Below are positions 55,942 through 63,688 of a stretch of 64,000 nt of DNA, one piece after another; position 1 is the first letter of the stretch; each line of letters begins with the position of its first letter. The stretch is taken from the NCBI GenBank assembly GCA_903919975.1, contig CAIXKE010000013.1, forward strand, positions 1 through 64,000, in the 5' to 3' direction. Source of the DNA: Akkermansiaceae bacterium. GTDB taxonomy: Bacteria > Verrucomicrobiota > Verrucomicrobiia > Verrucomicrobiales > Akkermansiaceae. The notes under the pieces are model-generated. The model was not told the DNA's origin. It was given only the letters and a program-made list of their open reading frames with translations, and made no database searches. The translations under genes and the position numbers were made by a program.

Positions 55942-56176
55942 ATGAACGAGTTGATCGATTCCGGCGACCCGCGCGCCAAAGCCGTCGGCAAGCGCCGCCC
56001 CCCCGGCAACGGGGAGCGATGCGGATTGGGAACGATTCAATCAGATACAACAGAATTTTCAACGCATGTGGGGCAAACTGCCATTCCGCAAGGGCGTTTA
56101 CCGCTTCAAAATCTGGGAAAGCTTCGATGAATGGAAAACAAATCTGATGATGCGGAATGCACCCGGCCGCCGGTGA
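55942..56176 (+). pseudogene. Small partner gene of a nucleotidyltransferase module, frameshifted at a C run
   Basis: The ATG at 55942 gives NELIDSGDPRAKAVGKRRP. At the run of seven C (55998-56004) the next frame takes over with GSDADWERFNQIQQNFQRMW and GKLPFRKGVYRFKIWESFDE, ending WKTNLMMRNAPGRR and TGA at 56174-56176. The second part is plainly protein-like. It overlaps the ATG of the following nucleotidyltransferase remnant, as in two-gene modules. Losing one base from the C run would restore the gene. Confidence 0.5.
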
Positions 56177-56638
56177 TGGGTGATCTCGTCGATCTTTATC
56201 GCGAGCTCAATCAAAGAAACGCCAGCTAAATCGTAGTTGGAGGGATGGCGATCAACATCCACGGATTTCCGCGGAACACGGAAGACATTGATTTGCTCAT
56301 CGTGACCAGTGAAGACAACGAGGGCAAAAATCCTTGAAGTTCTAACACTTTTGCCCGACGGCGCAGCCAAGGAATTGAGGCCTAGAGAAGTCGCCGAGTA
56401 TGTAGTGGTCCGGGTTTGTGATGTAATCACCGTTGATTTGATGGCAAAGGCCTGCGGTCACGATTACGAAACGGCCAAATCCATGGTTAGTCCTGTCATA
56501 GTTGATGGTGTGGCAATTCCCTTTGCTTCCCCCACCTTGTTGTGGAAAACCAAGCAGTCTCATCGTGAAAAAGACGCGGTGGATCGCTCGTTTTTGCGCA
56601 GACTGTTGGAAGACCGCGGCGAATGGCCGGCGGTGTGA
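56131..56638 (+). pseudogene. Nucleotidyltransferase-fold (MNT/AbiEii-like) gene with stop and frameshift
   Basis: From the ATG at 56131: MGDLVDLYRELNQRNAS, a TAA at 56227-56229, then IVVGGMAINIHGFPRNTEDI and DLLIVTSEDNEG. A one-base shift in the A run 56326-56330 leads to KILEVLTLLPDGAAKELRPR, VVVRVCDVITVDLMAKACGH and LLWKTKQSHREKDAVDRSFL. The GG-(M/S)-A-x-x-x-HG and TEDIDLL motifs are those of small nucleotidyltransferases found as antitoxins or abortive-infection partners. Both faults are single-base changes. A likely decayed defence or toxin-antitoxin module. Confidence 0.65.
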
Positions 56639-56735
56639 AGCGGGCTTTAACCGATCTCATGGAAATTCCGGAAGGCAAGGATCGTGTCGCAGGATCTCCG
56701 TTTCGCGTTGCTCGGTGGGCGCGGAGGATGCCAGA

Positions 56736-57551
56736 GTGTCGGCGATGGAAACGGCCGAACATCTGACGCTGCGGCGATCGACACTTGCCAAGGTGATTCT
56801 CGCTTTAATCGGGGCGTTCCTGCTCGGCGGAATGTTGGCGGGGTATTTCATCAAAACCGCGCCTAACCACGATGCTCAGCGGCAACCAACTCCGCCACAA
56901 AATGACGCCGCACTGGTCCGCTCATTATTAAATGAAAATCTATCAGACCGCGACTTCGATTTCGCCACCATCGCCGAGGCTTGCTCCGAAAAACGCGTCC
57001 TGTCGCTCGATGATAGCCCAGCGCACCAACGCGTCACCACTGCCGTCGGGCTCGCTCTATCAGAAACGATTACCGCCTTGAATCAGCCCGATTCCCCAGT
57101 GCGGAAACTCCGCCGCATTAACGAAGCCTCAAGGTTTTTCGAAGACGGCCTGCTCACCCGCATCGATGCCATGCCCGGTCTGGATTGTGAAGTCCCACCC
57201 ACCCGCTCCGGCGAGCATCAACGCTCAGGCTACCCGGATTTGCGCATCACCGATCAGAAATCCGGCGCCGTCTTTTACCTCGACCCCAAACTCGTCGAGC
57301 AAGGCTCCGCCGACAGTACATTCCGTAGCTTTTATTTCGAACCGAAAAATCAAACGCTCAAAATCAATGACGATGCCGTCCACTTACTTGTCGGCATCGA
57401 ACACGACGGGAAAACCGGCGAGTGGACCTTCAGCGGCTGGCGACTCGTCGATCTCTCCACCCTCCGCGTCCGGCTCAAGGCCGAGTTCCAAGCCTCCAAT
57501 GCCGAGCTTTATCAAAAAACCAGCCTTTCCCTACCCACTCCAACTCGCTAG
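56736..57551 (+). CDS. Membrane-anchored protein with a PD-(D/E)xK-like nuclease motif
   Basis: 271 residues from a GTG at 56736, with GGAGG 8 bases upstream; an ATG at 56745 is the alternative. One membrane helix (AKVILALIGAFLLGGMLAGY) near the N-terminus. The C-terminal domain contains SGYPDLRITDQ and AVFYLDPKLVEQ, a PD-x(n)-(D/E)-x-K-like arrangement (PDL...LDPK), then STFRSFYFEPKNQTLKINDD and AVHLLVGIEHDG, as in restriction-endonuclease-like folds. It lies after the broken nucleotidyltransferase module and before a sulfatase pseudogene. A nuclease role is inference from the motif only. Confidence 0.65.
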   Translation: MSAMETAEHLTLRRSTLAKVILALIGAFLLGGMLAGYFIKTAPNHDAQRQPTPPQNDAALVRSLLNENLSDRDFDFATIAEACSEKRVLSLDDSPAHQRVTTAVGLALSETITALNQPDSPVRKLRRINEASRFFEDGLLTRIDAMPGLDCEVPPTRSGEHQRSGYPDLRITDQKSGAVFYLDPKLVEQGSADSTFRSFYFEPKNQTLKINDDAVHLLVGIEHDGKTGEWTFSGWRLVDLSTLRVRLKAEFQASNAELYQKTSLSLPTPTR

Positions 57552-57560
57552 TGTCACCAT

Positions 57561-58235
57561 ATGGAACCACTTCTCTGCCTCCTGCTTTTACTCAGCACCC
57601 TCAGCCTCTCACCCGCCGCCGCGCCTCCCAACATCGTCATCATTTTTATCGATGACATGGGCTATGGCGACATCGGCCCCTATGGCACAACCCTACAGAA
57701 AACCCCTAACCTCGACAGCATAGCGAGCGAAGGCATGAAACTCACCTCGTTCTGTGCCGCTCCAGTTTGCTCGGTTTCCCGGGCGCACCTGCTAACCGCT
57801 ACTGCCCCCGCATCGACGTGCCGGGCGTCTATGGCCCTGGTGCCGGCAACGGACTCAATCCCACGGAAAACACCCTCGCCGAGCGACTCAAGGAACGCGG
57901 CTACGCCACCCTGCGCGATCTCAAACTCGCGGAAAGCACCCTCGTTGCCTTCACCAGCGACAACGGCCCATGGCTCATCAAAGAAGCCGATCGCGGCAGC
58001 GCCGGCCCATTGCGTGGCGGGATAGGCGGCACTTGGGAAGGCGGCGTGCGCGTGCCGACGATCGCGTAGTGGCCAGGTAAAATCGCTCCTAACACCAGCG
58101 TTGACGCCGTAGCGGTCACCATCCACCTCCTACCCACCGCCGTCGCGCTCGCCGGCGGCACCGTCCCGGATCAACCCGCGATCGACGGCTGGGACCTTTC
58201 TCCGCTTCTTTTTGGCAAAACTCAAACTTCCCCAC
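57561..58235 (+). pseudogene. Sulfatase, heavily decayed
   Basis: The first frame from the ATG at 57561 has a signal peptide and [40 protein letters not shown] and the active-site region [10 protein letters not shown] one-base shift near 57796 moves to [20 protein letters not shown] and [12 protein letters not shown]; an internal deletion near 57912 joins this to [17 protein letters not shown]; and the TAG at 58067-58069 replaces the W of VPTIAWWPGKIAP. The frame then continues to PAIDGWDLSPLLFGK and is cut at a family B repeat. At least three independent lesions, so clearly dead. Confidence 0.8.
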
Positions 58236-58242
58236 GAGACGC

Positions 58243-58310
58243 TCATGAAAAGCGTTTTTCTCACCTCATTGGCTTTCCCAAGGGCTCGGCGGACACGTTC
58301 CGCCACTCCA
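58243..58310. repeat. Family B repeat, at the sulfatase remnant end
   Basis: CATGAAAAGCGTTTTTCTCAC, CTCATTGGCTTTC and CGGCGGACACGTTCCGCC correspond to the element at 39192. It marks the end of recognisable sulfatase sequence and lies in the leader region of ubiE. Confidence 0.7.
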
Positions 58311-58394
58311 TGGGTGTGCATTTCACTCATGCAATCTCACGAATCCACCTACAGAGCGCTTGATTCCCACTCGATCCGCCCCAAAGCTCCCGCC

Positions 58395-59075
58395 ATGCCC
58401 GATGCCGTTTACGTCCGCGACGCCTTCGCAAGAATTGCCGATCGCTACGTGCTCACCAATCACGTCCTGAGCTGCGGCATGGACATCTGGTGGCGCAAAG
58501 TCGTCACCGCCCGCATCCGCCGATGGAAACCCAAGTCCTTGCTCGATGTCGCATCCGGCACTGGCGATCTCGCCCTGGAAATCCAAGACCATTGCCCGGA
58601 TTGTGACGTGATCGCCTCGGATTTCTGCGCGGAAATGCTGGCTCACGCAGCCAGCCGCGGTGTCGCCCACACGCTCGTTGCAGACGCCCTGCAACTACCA
58701 TTCCCGGACGGGAAATTCGACGTCGTCACCGTCGCCTTCGGTCTCCGCAACATGGCGGATTACCCGGCCGCCCTGCGCGAAATGTTCCGTGTCCTGAAAC
58801 CCGGCGGACACTTGCTGATCCTCGATTTCTCATTGCCCGGCGGCATCCTCCGCACGCCTTACCGGCTCTACCTCCACCACGTTTTACCGCGCATGGCCGG
58901 CTGGCTAACCGGCCAACGCGACGCCTACGAATACCTTGGCGGATCGATCGAGGCATTTCCTTCTGGCGATGCGATGTGCGACTTGCTAGAAACCTGCGGA
59001 TTCACCGCACCCGATGCCCGCCCGCTCACCGGAGGCGTGGTTTCGATCTATCAGGCCACGCGTCCCATGCCGTGA
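58395..59075 (+). CDS. ubiE: Ubiquinone/menaquinone biosynthesis C-methyltransferase
   Basis: 226 residues from the ATG at 58395; an ATG at 58329 would add 22 residues that look unconserved. The UbiE/MenG signature is clear: YVRDAFARIADRYVLTNHVL, LLDVASGTGDLALEI, FPDGKFDVVTVAFGLRNMAD and EMFRVLKPGGHLLILDFS. The enzyme methylates demethylmenaquinone (or its ubiquinone counterpart); in this phylum menaquinone is the usual product. Its TGA overlaps the GTG of the CCA-adding enzyme gene (GTGA). Confidence 0.95.
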   Translation: MPDAVYVRDAFARIADRYVLTNHVLSCGMDIWWRKVVTARIRRWKPKSLLDVASGTGDLALEIQDHCPDCDVIASDFCAEMLAHAASRGVAHTLVADALQLPFPDGKFDVVTVAFGLRNMADYPAALREMFRVLKPGGHLLILDFSLPGGILRTPYRLYLHHVLPRMAGWLTGQRDAYEYLGGSIEAFPSGDAMCDLLETCGFTAPDARPLTGGVVSIYQATRPMP

Positions 59076-60415
59076 AAAAGCCACCCACGATCCCCGCCCG
59101 CGAGGCGGCCCTGGAGCTCGCCCGCCGCCTGAAAGCCGCCGGGCATGAAGCCTTGTTTGCCGGCGGCTGCGTCCGGGATCGTTTGTTAAATCATCCGCCG
59201 GAAGATTATGACATCGCCACCTCCGCCACCCCCACTCAGGTGATGGGCATTTTTCCGGGTTCTAACGAAGTGGGCGCCCACTTCGGCGTGGTCATCGCAA
59301 AACATGGCGGCCACCACATAGAGATCGCCACCTTCCGCACCGATGGCAGTTATCATGACGGCCGCCGACCGGAATCCGTCACGTTTTCCACCCCGCAGGA
59401 AGACGCCCAACGCCGGGATTTCACCATCAACGGCTTGTTCGAAATTCCTGAAACAGGAGAAGTCATCGACCACGTCGGCGGCCTCGCGGATCTGAAAGCC
59501 GGCATCATCCGCGCCATCGGAGATCCCACCGCGCGCTTCATCGAGGATGGTCTGCGCTTACTGCGCGCCGTCCGCTTCGCCGCGCGGATGGGCTTTTCCA
59601 TCGAACCTACAACCGATGCCGCACTCCGCGAATGCGCGTCGTTGTTAGGCAAAATATCGCCCGAACGTATCCGCGATGAGTTTTCAAAAATTCTCACCTC
59701 GTCGCGCCGCCGCGAGGGCATCGAACATTTGGTCAATAGCGATCTGATCCGCCATTTCATGCCCGAAGTGCTGCCGATGATCGGTTGCGAGCAACCGCCG
59801 GAATGGCACCCGGAAGGCGATGTTTACACCCACACGCTCATCATGCTCGGCATGCTCGCACCCGATGCACCGCTCGAACTTTGCCTCGCGGTCCTGCTCC
59901 ATGATATCGCAAAACCTCCCTGCCGCACCATCGATCCCGACGGCCGCATCCGCTTCAACGGCCACGACTCCATGGGCGCCACCATGGCGGAAACCATTCT
60001 CCGCCGCCTGCGCTATTCGAACAGCGTGATCGATGCCGTCGTGCCGATGGTCGCCCGCCACATGCAATTCATGAACGTGCAGAAAATGCGCGTTGCAAAA
60101 CTCAAACGCTTCATGGCCGAACCCTCCTTCGACCAGGAAATGGAGCTGCACCGCGTCGATTGCGGATCCTCCAACGGTTTCACCGACAACTACGAATTCC
60201 TCCAAGCTAAAGCCAAAGAATTTGCTGCCGAGCCGCTGATCCCGCCCCCACTCGTCACCGGCCGCGACCTCATCGAACTTGGCCTCCAACCCGGCCCACG
60301 CTTCAAAGAAATCCTCGAAGCCCTCCAAACCGAACAACTCGAAGGAAGAATCCAAGAACGCGACCCCGCCCTCGAATACCTCCAACAGTTGGTCCAAATA
60401 TTAGAAAAAACCTGA
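59072..60415 (+). CDS. CCA tRNA nucleotidyltransferase / poly(A) polymerase family protein
   Basis: 447 residues from the GTG at 59072, chosen because it overlaps the ubiE stop. The nucleotidyltransferase core has FAGGCVRDRLL, PPEDYDIATSATPTQVMGIF and QRRDFTINGLFEI; the RNA-binding part RFIEDGLRLLRAVRFAARMG and an HD domain with LAVLLHDIAKPPCR follow. It adds CCA or poly(A) to RNA 3' ends; the class II family does not separate these by eye. Length is usual. Second gene of the ubiE operon. Confidence 0.93.
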   Translation: MKKPPTIPAREAALELARRLKAAGHEALFAGGCVRDRLLNHPPEDYDIATSATPTQVMGIFPGSNEVGAHFGVVIAKHGGHHIEIATFRTDGSYHDGRRPESVTFSTPQEDAQRRDFTINGLFEIPETGEVIDHVGGLADLKAGIIRAIGDPTARFIEDGLRLLRAVRFAARMGFSIEPTTDAALRECASLLGKISPERIRDEFSKILTSSRRREGIEHLVNSDLIRHFMPEVLPMIGCEQPPEWHPEGDVYTHTLIMLGMLAPDAPLELCLAVLLHDIAKPPCRTIDPDGRIRFNGHDSMGATMAETILRRLRYSNSVIDAVVPMVARHMQFMNVQKMRVAKLKRFMAEPSFDQEMELHRVDCGSSNGFTDNYEFLQAKAKEFAAEPLIPPPLVTGRDLIELGLQPGPRFKEILEALQTEQLEGRIQERDPALEYLQQLVQILEKT

Positions 60416-60593
60416 CTTTTGTACCAGGCCGATTCTCTAGCCCGCCAGAAAGATGTCTTGGGCGTAACTTCACCTTAGTTTTCCACACCCATCATTGACG
60501 CCCTGCCGCCCCCAATAAAATTATGAAACCCAAAACTTAGGCCTTGGCAGTTGGAAATATTAATTTAGTTTTTCTTTTTTCATCTTTGGTCAC

Positions 60594-61013
60594 ATGACAG
60601 GCACGCCCCATCCATGTTCGCCACCCGAAGCGTCTGCGTGGCGCTCGGGTCGAATTGCCTTACCTGCCATCCTCGTAGTCGGTGGGCGCGCCTTGCTCGT
60701 AGTTTGGATTTTGCTGGGCCTGATGGTCTGCTCCGAGAGCTTACCTGACGTCATCGCAGATTTTCACGCTCATGAACAAAGCCATCTGATGGATCCTTGG
60801 CACGGATCTGGCGAGGAAACTTCACCAGTACCGAGCCCTACCAATCATTTTCACTGTCATGTCATTCATGATTTTTCATCGGCGGAAGTGGACCTTCTTG
60901 GAGCCATTACTCCAGTCGCTCCGGCCCTAGGCGTACTTGCTCTTGTATGCAGCAAGCACCATTCCGCCCCGGACGAGTTATTCTTTGAAATGTTGAAGCC
61001 GCCCTTGATCTGA
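60594..61013 (+). CDS. Histidine-rich small membrane protein
   Basis: 139 residues from the ATG at 60594 with one or two hydrophobic segments (AILVVGGRALLVVWILLGLM and VAPALGVLALVCS). Between them lies a histidine-rich stretch, DFHAHEQSHLMDPWHG and NHFHCHVIHDF, which could bind metal ions such as Cu, Ni or Zn. No family is recognised. The upstream 180 bases are AT-rich and hold no gene. It is isolated from metal transport genes, so the role is open. Confidence 0.55.
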   Translation: MTGTPHPCSPPEASAWRSGRIALPAILVVGGRALLVVWILLGLMVCSESLPDVIADFHAHEQSHLMDPWHGSGEETSPVPSPTNHFHCHVIHDFSSAEVDLLGAITPVAPALGVLALVCSKHHSAPDELFFEMLKPPLI

Positions 61014-61141
61014 GTGCACGTCTTAAGACGTCTGCCTACTCGCGTAGGTGTGTGCCATCTGTGCTGCCACCTCTCATTTTGAGCCTTAATGCTGGGTCAT
61101 TTTCCAGTATTCATATCCAACTTTCTAACTAATTCTGCTTT

Positions 61142-62062
61142 ATGTCTTGCAATCTTTGCCATCAAACCCGCTTCAACCTCGTTGCCAATACCGACGCCAA
61201 ATCAGGTGCTCCGCTTAATGTCTATTTTTGCGAGTTCTGCGGGCTCATTCAACAATCCCCGCTTCCCTCCGCCGATCAACTCCACGATTACTACTCAACG
61301 AGCTATCGCCTTGATTACAAAGGCACTTGGCACCCGAAACCCAAACACATTTTCCGCTCAGTGCGCTGTGCTCGCAGCAGGCTTGAATTCCTCCGAAAGT
61401 CGGGAATACGTGACGGTTTGCTGCTGGATATTGGAGCCAGCAGCGGAGAGTTCGTTGCTCTGGCACGCCAAGCAGGGTTCGATGCAAGCGGAGTCGAACC
61501 AAACCAAGGATATGCTGAATATGCCCGCTCGGAATACCATATTCCGGTAACAACCGCCGGGTTGAATCAAATCGAAGGTCAATATGACGTGATCACTCTT
61601 TTTCATGTGTTAGAACACTTGCTTTCTCCAGCGGAGGTTTTTCAACATCTCCATTCCCTGCTTAAACCGGATGGCAAACTATTCATCGAAGTCCCATGGG
61701 TCTTGTCTGGCTCCATCGCTCCAAGCAACCGCTACTTTAAAGCCCATCTTTATTACTTCGATGTCGAAACCCTACAGGCCAGCGCCAGTGCATACTTCGA
61801 TGTTATATCAACCTGTGTGCTTGGCAATCTACGCATGATTATGCAGCCTCGGCCAGCGATTGCCCCGCTCTCCTTGCCATCCGCAGATTACCTTGCAGCT
61901 CTTCCCGCTCGTCTTCACCGGCAGGGCTGGCTCAACTATCTAACTCACGGCGGCGGATTCTTCAAACTCGCGGATAAGGTTCACCGTCTGTGGCAAGAAA
62001 ACCGCGTGAGCCGCTTAAGAGGCCGGGAGATTATTACTTTATGCGATAGATTGCCTAAATAG
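61142..62062 (+). CDS. Class I SAM-dependent methyltransferase with zinc-ribbon N-terminus
   Basis: 306 residues. The N-terminus has two Cys pairs (SCNLCHQTRF and YFCEFCGLIQQSP), as in methyltransferases of sugar and polysaccharide pathways. The core shows DGLLLDIGASSGEFVALARQ, FDASGVEPNQGYAEYARSEY, YDVITLFHVLEHLLSPAEVF and LKPDGKLFIEVPW. Such enzymes often methylate nucleotide sugars. Neighbours give no hint about the substrate. The codon use is slightly more AT-rich than upstream, which may indicate transfer. Confidence 0.9.
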   Translation: MSCNLCHQTRFNLVANTDAKSGAPLNVYFCEFCGLIQQSPLPSADQLHDYYSTSYRLDYKGTWHPKPKHIFRSVRCARSRLEFLRKSGIRDGLLLDIGASSGEFVALARQAGFDASGVEPNQGYAEYARSEYHIPVTTAGLNQIEGQYDVITLFHVLEHLLSPAEVFQHLHSLLKPDGKLFIEVPWVLSGSIAPSNRYFKAHLYYFDVETLQASASAYFDVISTCVLGNLRMIMQPRPAIAPLSLPSADYLAALPARLHRQGWLNYLTHGGGFFKLADKVHRLWQENRVSRLRGREIITLCDRLPK

Positions 62063-62264
62063 CAAAGCGCGCCCGACTCACTCGAAACCGGAATGGCCGT
62101 CATGGATGATCCGCTATCAGCATTATACAAACTTCACTCCCACAGCAGGCGGCCATCGATTCCCGCGTATTTCGAAACCACATTGTTGGCACGAAGCCGC
62201 TCAACCGCAATTTCCCATCTCACCAACACACCAACACATCGCCTGCAGAATCAATCGAAATGTT
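62063..62264. other. Start of a degenerate gene-poor stretch (62063-63184)
   Basis: No intact gene is seen from 62063 to 63184. It holds a possible beta-propeller fragment on the minus strand, a short direct repeat, a family B copy and a GCCACAGTGGC-type copy, listed separately. The rest, including 62500-62890, shows nothing recognisable. Confidence 0.5.
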
Positions 62265-62460
62265 CTAAGCGGTAATCATGTTAGGAAGAGTCTTGTTCTC
62301 ACGGGCTTCCCAGCGGACCCCGCCGTCAGCGGAATCATAACACAGAATCCGCAAATCACGGCCCGAGTCATCTGTCCGAAAATAGCCTCCTGCCACCACG
62401 ATCTCATTTCCCAGAGAATCCGTGCCTGCCGCCAGAGACAACAACACCCCGCCCCCCTCG
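62265..62460 (-). pseudogene. Possible beta-propeller repeat fragment
   Basis: The minus strand reads SLGNEIVVAGGYFRTDDSGR then DLRILCYDSADGGVRWEARE and stops at 62265. The pattern G-N-x-(V/I)-V-x-G and (K/C)YD-x-x-G-x-x-x-W is that of secreted repeat proteins with propeller blades. Only about 60 residues remain and no start is visible. Confidence 0.35.
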
Positions 62461-62893
62461 CGGATGTCCGACCAAAGCAGCGGCGCCTGATTTCTCCGCC
62501 ACTAAAAAATCAGGCAGTATGAAAGCACCCGACACCCCGAAAAACTCTCATGCATCCGCAGATACATCCGGAACGCCTCGCCTTCTCTCGACACATTCGT
62601 ATTTGGAATCGCGAAAAACACAACGGTGCTCACTGCTTCAAAAATCCTGCAAGAGTTTAAAGATTCGAGCTCAAGCATCGCGCTTCACGTTGCGATAGAG
62701 ATGAATAAGGATGACTATTTGCAATTCTACGCTGGCAAAACCACCAATTCGGGCAGGGACGTGGTCATCCAGTCACACCCCCCTGTTTGCCCTCGGCATG
62801 GATTGAACCAAAGCACCCGGTGACCGGGCGTGATACCCCACCAAGTTAACATTTATTTGGGGCTGATCCTTCGCCTCGTGCCGCTCCCCACGA

Positions 62894-62942
62894 CGCACTG
62901 CTGCTCACTCCAAGAAGCCGCACTGCTGCTCACTCCAAGAAG
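62894..62942 (+). repeat. Short tandem direct repeat (24-bp unit, two copies)
   Basis: CGCACTGCTGCTCACTCCAAG followed by AAG, twice in a row with one base between. It lies next to an inverted family B copy. Confidence 0.6.
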
Positions 62943-62947
62943 CGCAC

Positions 62948-63000
62948 GAATGTGTCCGTCGATGGCCATGAGAAGCCAATGAGGTAAGCGGTTCGCTTTC
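62948..63000. repeat. Family B repeat, inverted and diverged
   Basis: GTGTCCGTCGATGGCCATGA and GAAGCCAATGAGGTAAGCGG match the reverse complement of the element at 39192 with several changes. Confidence 0.55.
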
Positions 63001-63143
63001 CATTGTCTCCTCATAGCTAGGGCGAACATGTTTCGCTCCTTCTTATGTCAAATAGATGTCTACCAAGATAGGCTCAGACATCCTGACGCGCCGGAAAATG
63101 GGATGACCTGCCGAATGAAATGGCATCGGGCGAAGACGCCCGC

Positions 63144-63173
63144 GCCACAGTGGCCCGGGCGTCTCAGCCCGGA
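63144..63173. repeat. Repeat GCCACAGTGGCCCGGGCG type, second copy
   Basis: GCCACAGTGGCCCGGGCGTC then TCAGCCCGGAG, near-identical to the element at 28552-28582. Confidence 0.6.
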
Positions 63174-63184
63174 GTCTAATGGGG

Positions 63185-63673
63185 TCACGCGATTTCAGGG
63201 ATATTGCCTGGAAGTCCGGCTGAATCCAGCGCTCCGTGAGAGTTGCTATTTGCCCGGCGCGGGGTGGCCCAGTGGTCGACGGAACTGTTCACGAGAAACT
63301 CGGTGCCGAGGGCTTCGCGGCCGAGCAACATGCGGTGGATCATGCGTTTCCGACAGACGAGGCTGACAACGATCCGCTTTTCCACTTCCGCAAGGCGCAG
63401 GGTGGTTTCGATAAAAATCCGGCTGACTCCTTGGCCGGTGCTGCTGCGGACGTGTTTGCGGAGTTTGATCGGTTCCTCCAGCGTGACGAGTCGCTTGTCT
63501 TTGCGGTCAAGGCGGACGGTGAATCGCACGCGGTTGCCGGGCAGCTCATGTATCTCTGCGCAATCGATCGCGCTGCTGCGGGCGCCGGTATCCGCCTTGG
63601 CGCGCATTTTGAGCGACCACTCGGGGAATTCGACCCACTCCCGCCAGCCGATGATTTGTTTGGCGTCGTGCAT
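63185..63673 (-). CDS. Retropepsin-like (RimK-associated, DUF785-type) protein
   Basis: 162 residues. The N-terminal QIIGWREWVEFPEWSLKMRA and KADTGARSSAIDC, with the aspartic-protease-like DTGA, are the hallmark of the so-called ATP-dependent zinc protease / RimK-associated family. The core continues to RMIHRMLLGREALGTEFLVN, where family members usually end within a few residues. Here the frame runs on for about 28 residues through a family A repeat (SHGALDSAGLPG). It starts 15 bases after the RND adaptor stop, on the same strand. Target unknown. Confidence 0.8.
   Translation of the reverse strand: MHDAKQIIGWREWVEFPEWSLKMRAKADTGARSSAIDCAEIHELPGNRVRFTVRLDRKDKRLVTLEEPIKLRKHVRSSTGQGVSRIFIETTLRLAEVEKRIVVSLVCRKRMIHRMLLGREALGTEFLVNSSVDHWATPRRANSNSHGALDSAGLPGNIPEIA
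63220..63238. repeat. Family A half-site inside the 3' end of a coding region
   Basis: GGCTGAATCCAGCGCTCCG, one change from the family A word at 521-538. It encodes part of the C-terminal tail of the retropepsin-like protein. Confidence 0.6.
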
Positions 63674-63688
63674 CGTGGTGGTTTTCCG

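Noticed and set aside
62063-63184. Possible small RNA or tRNA genes in the gene-poor stretch
   Set aside because: No cloverleaf arms, T-loop word or terminator pattern could be found.
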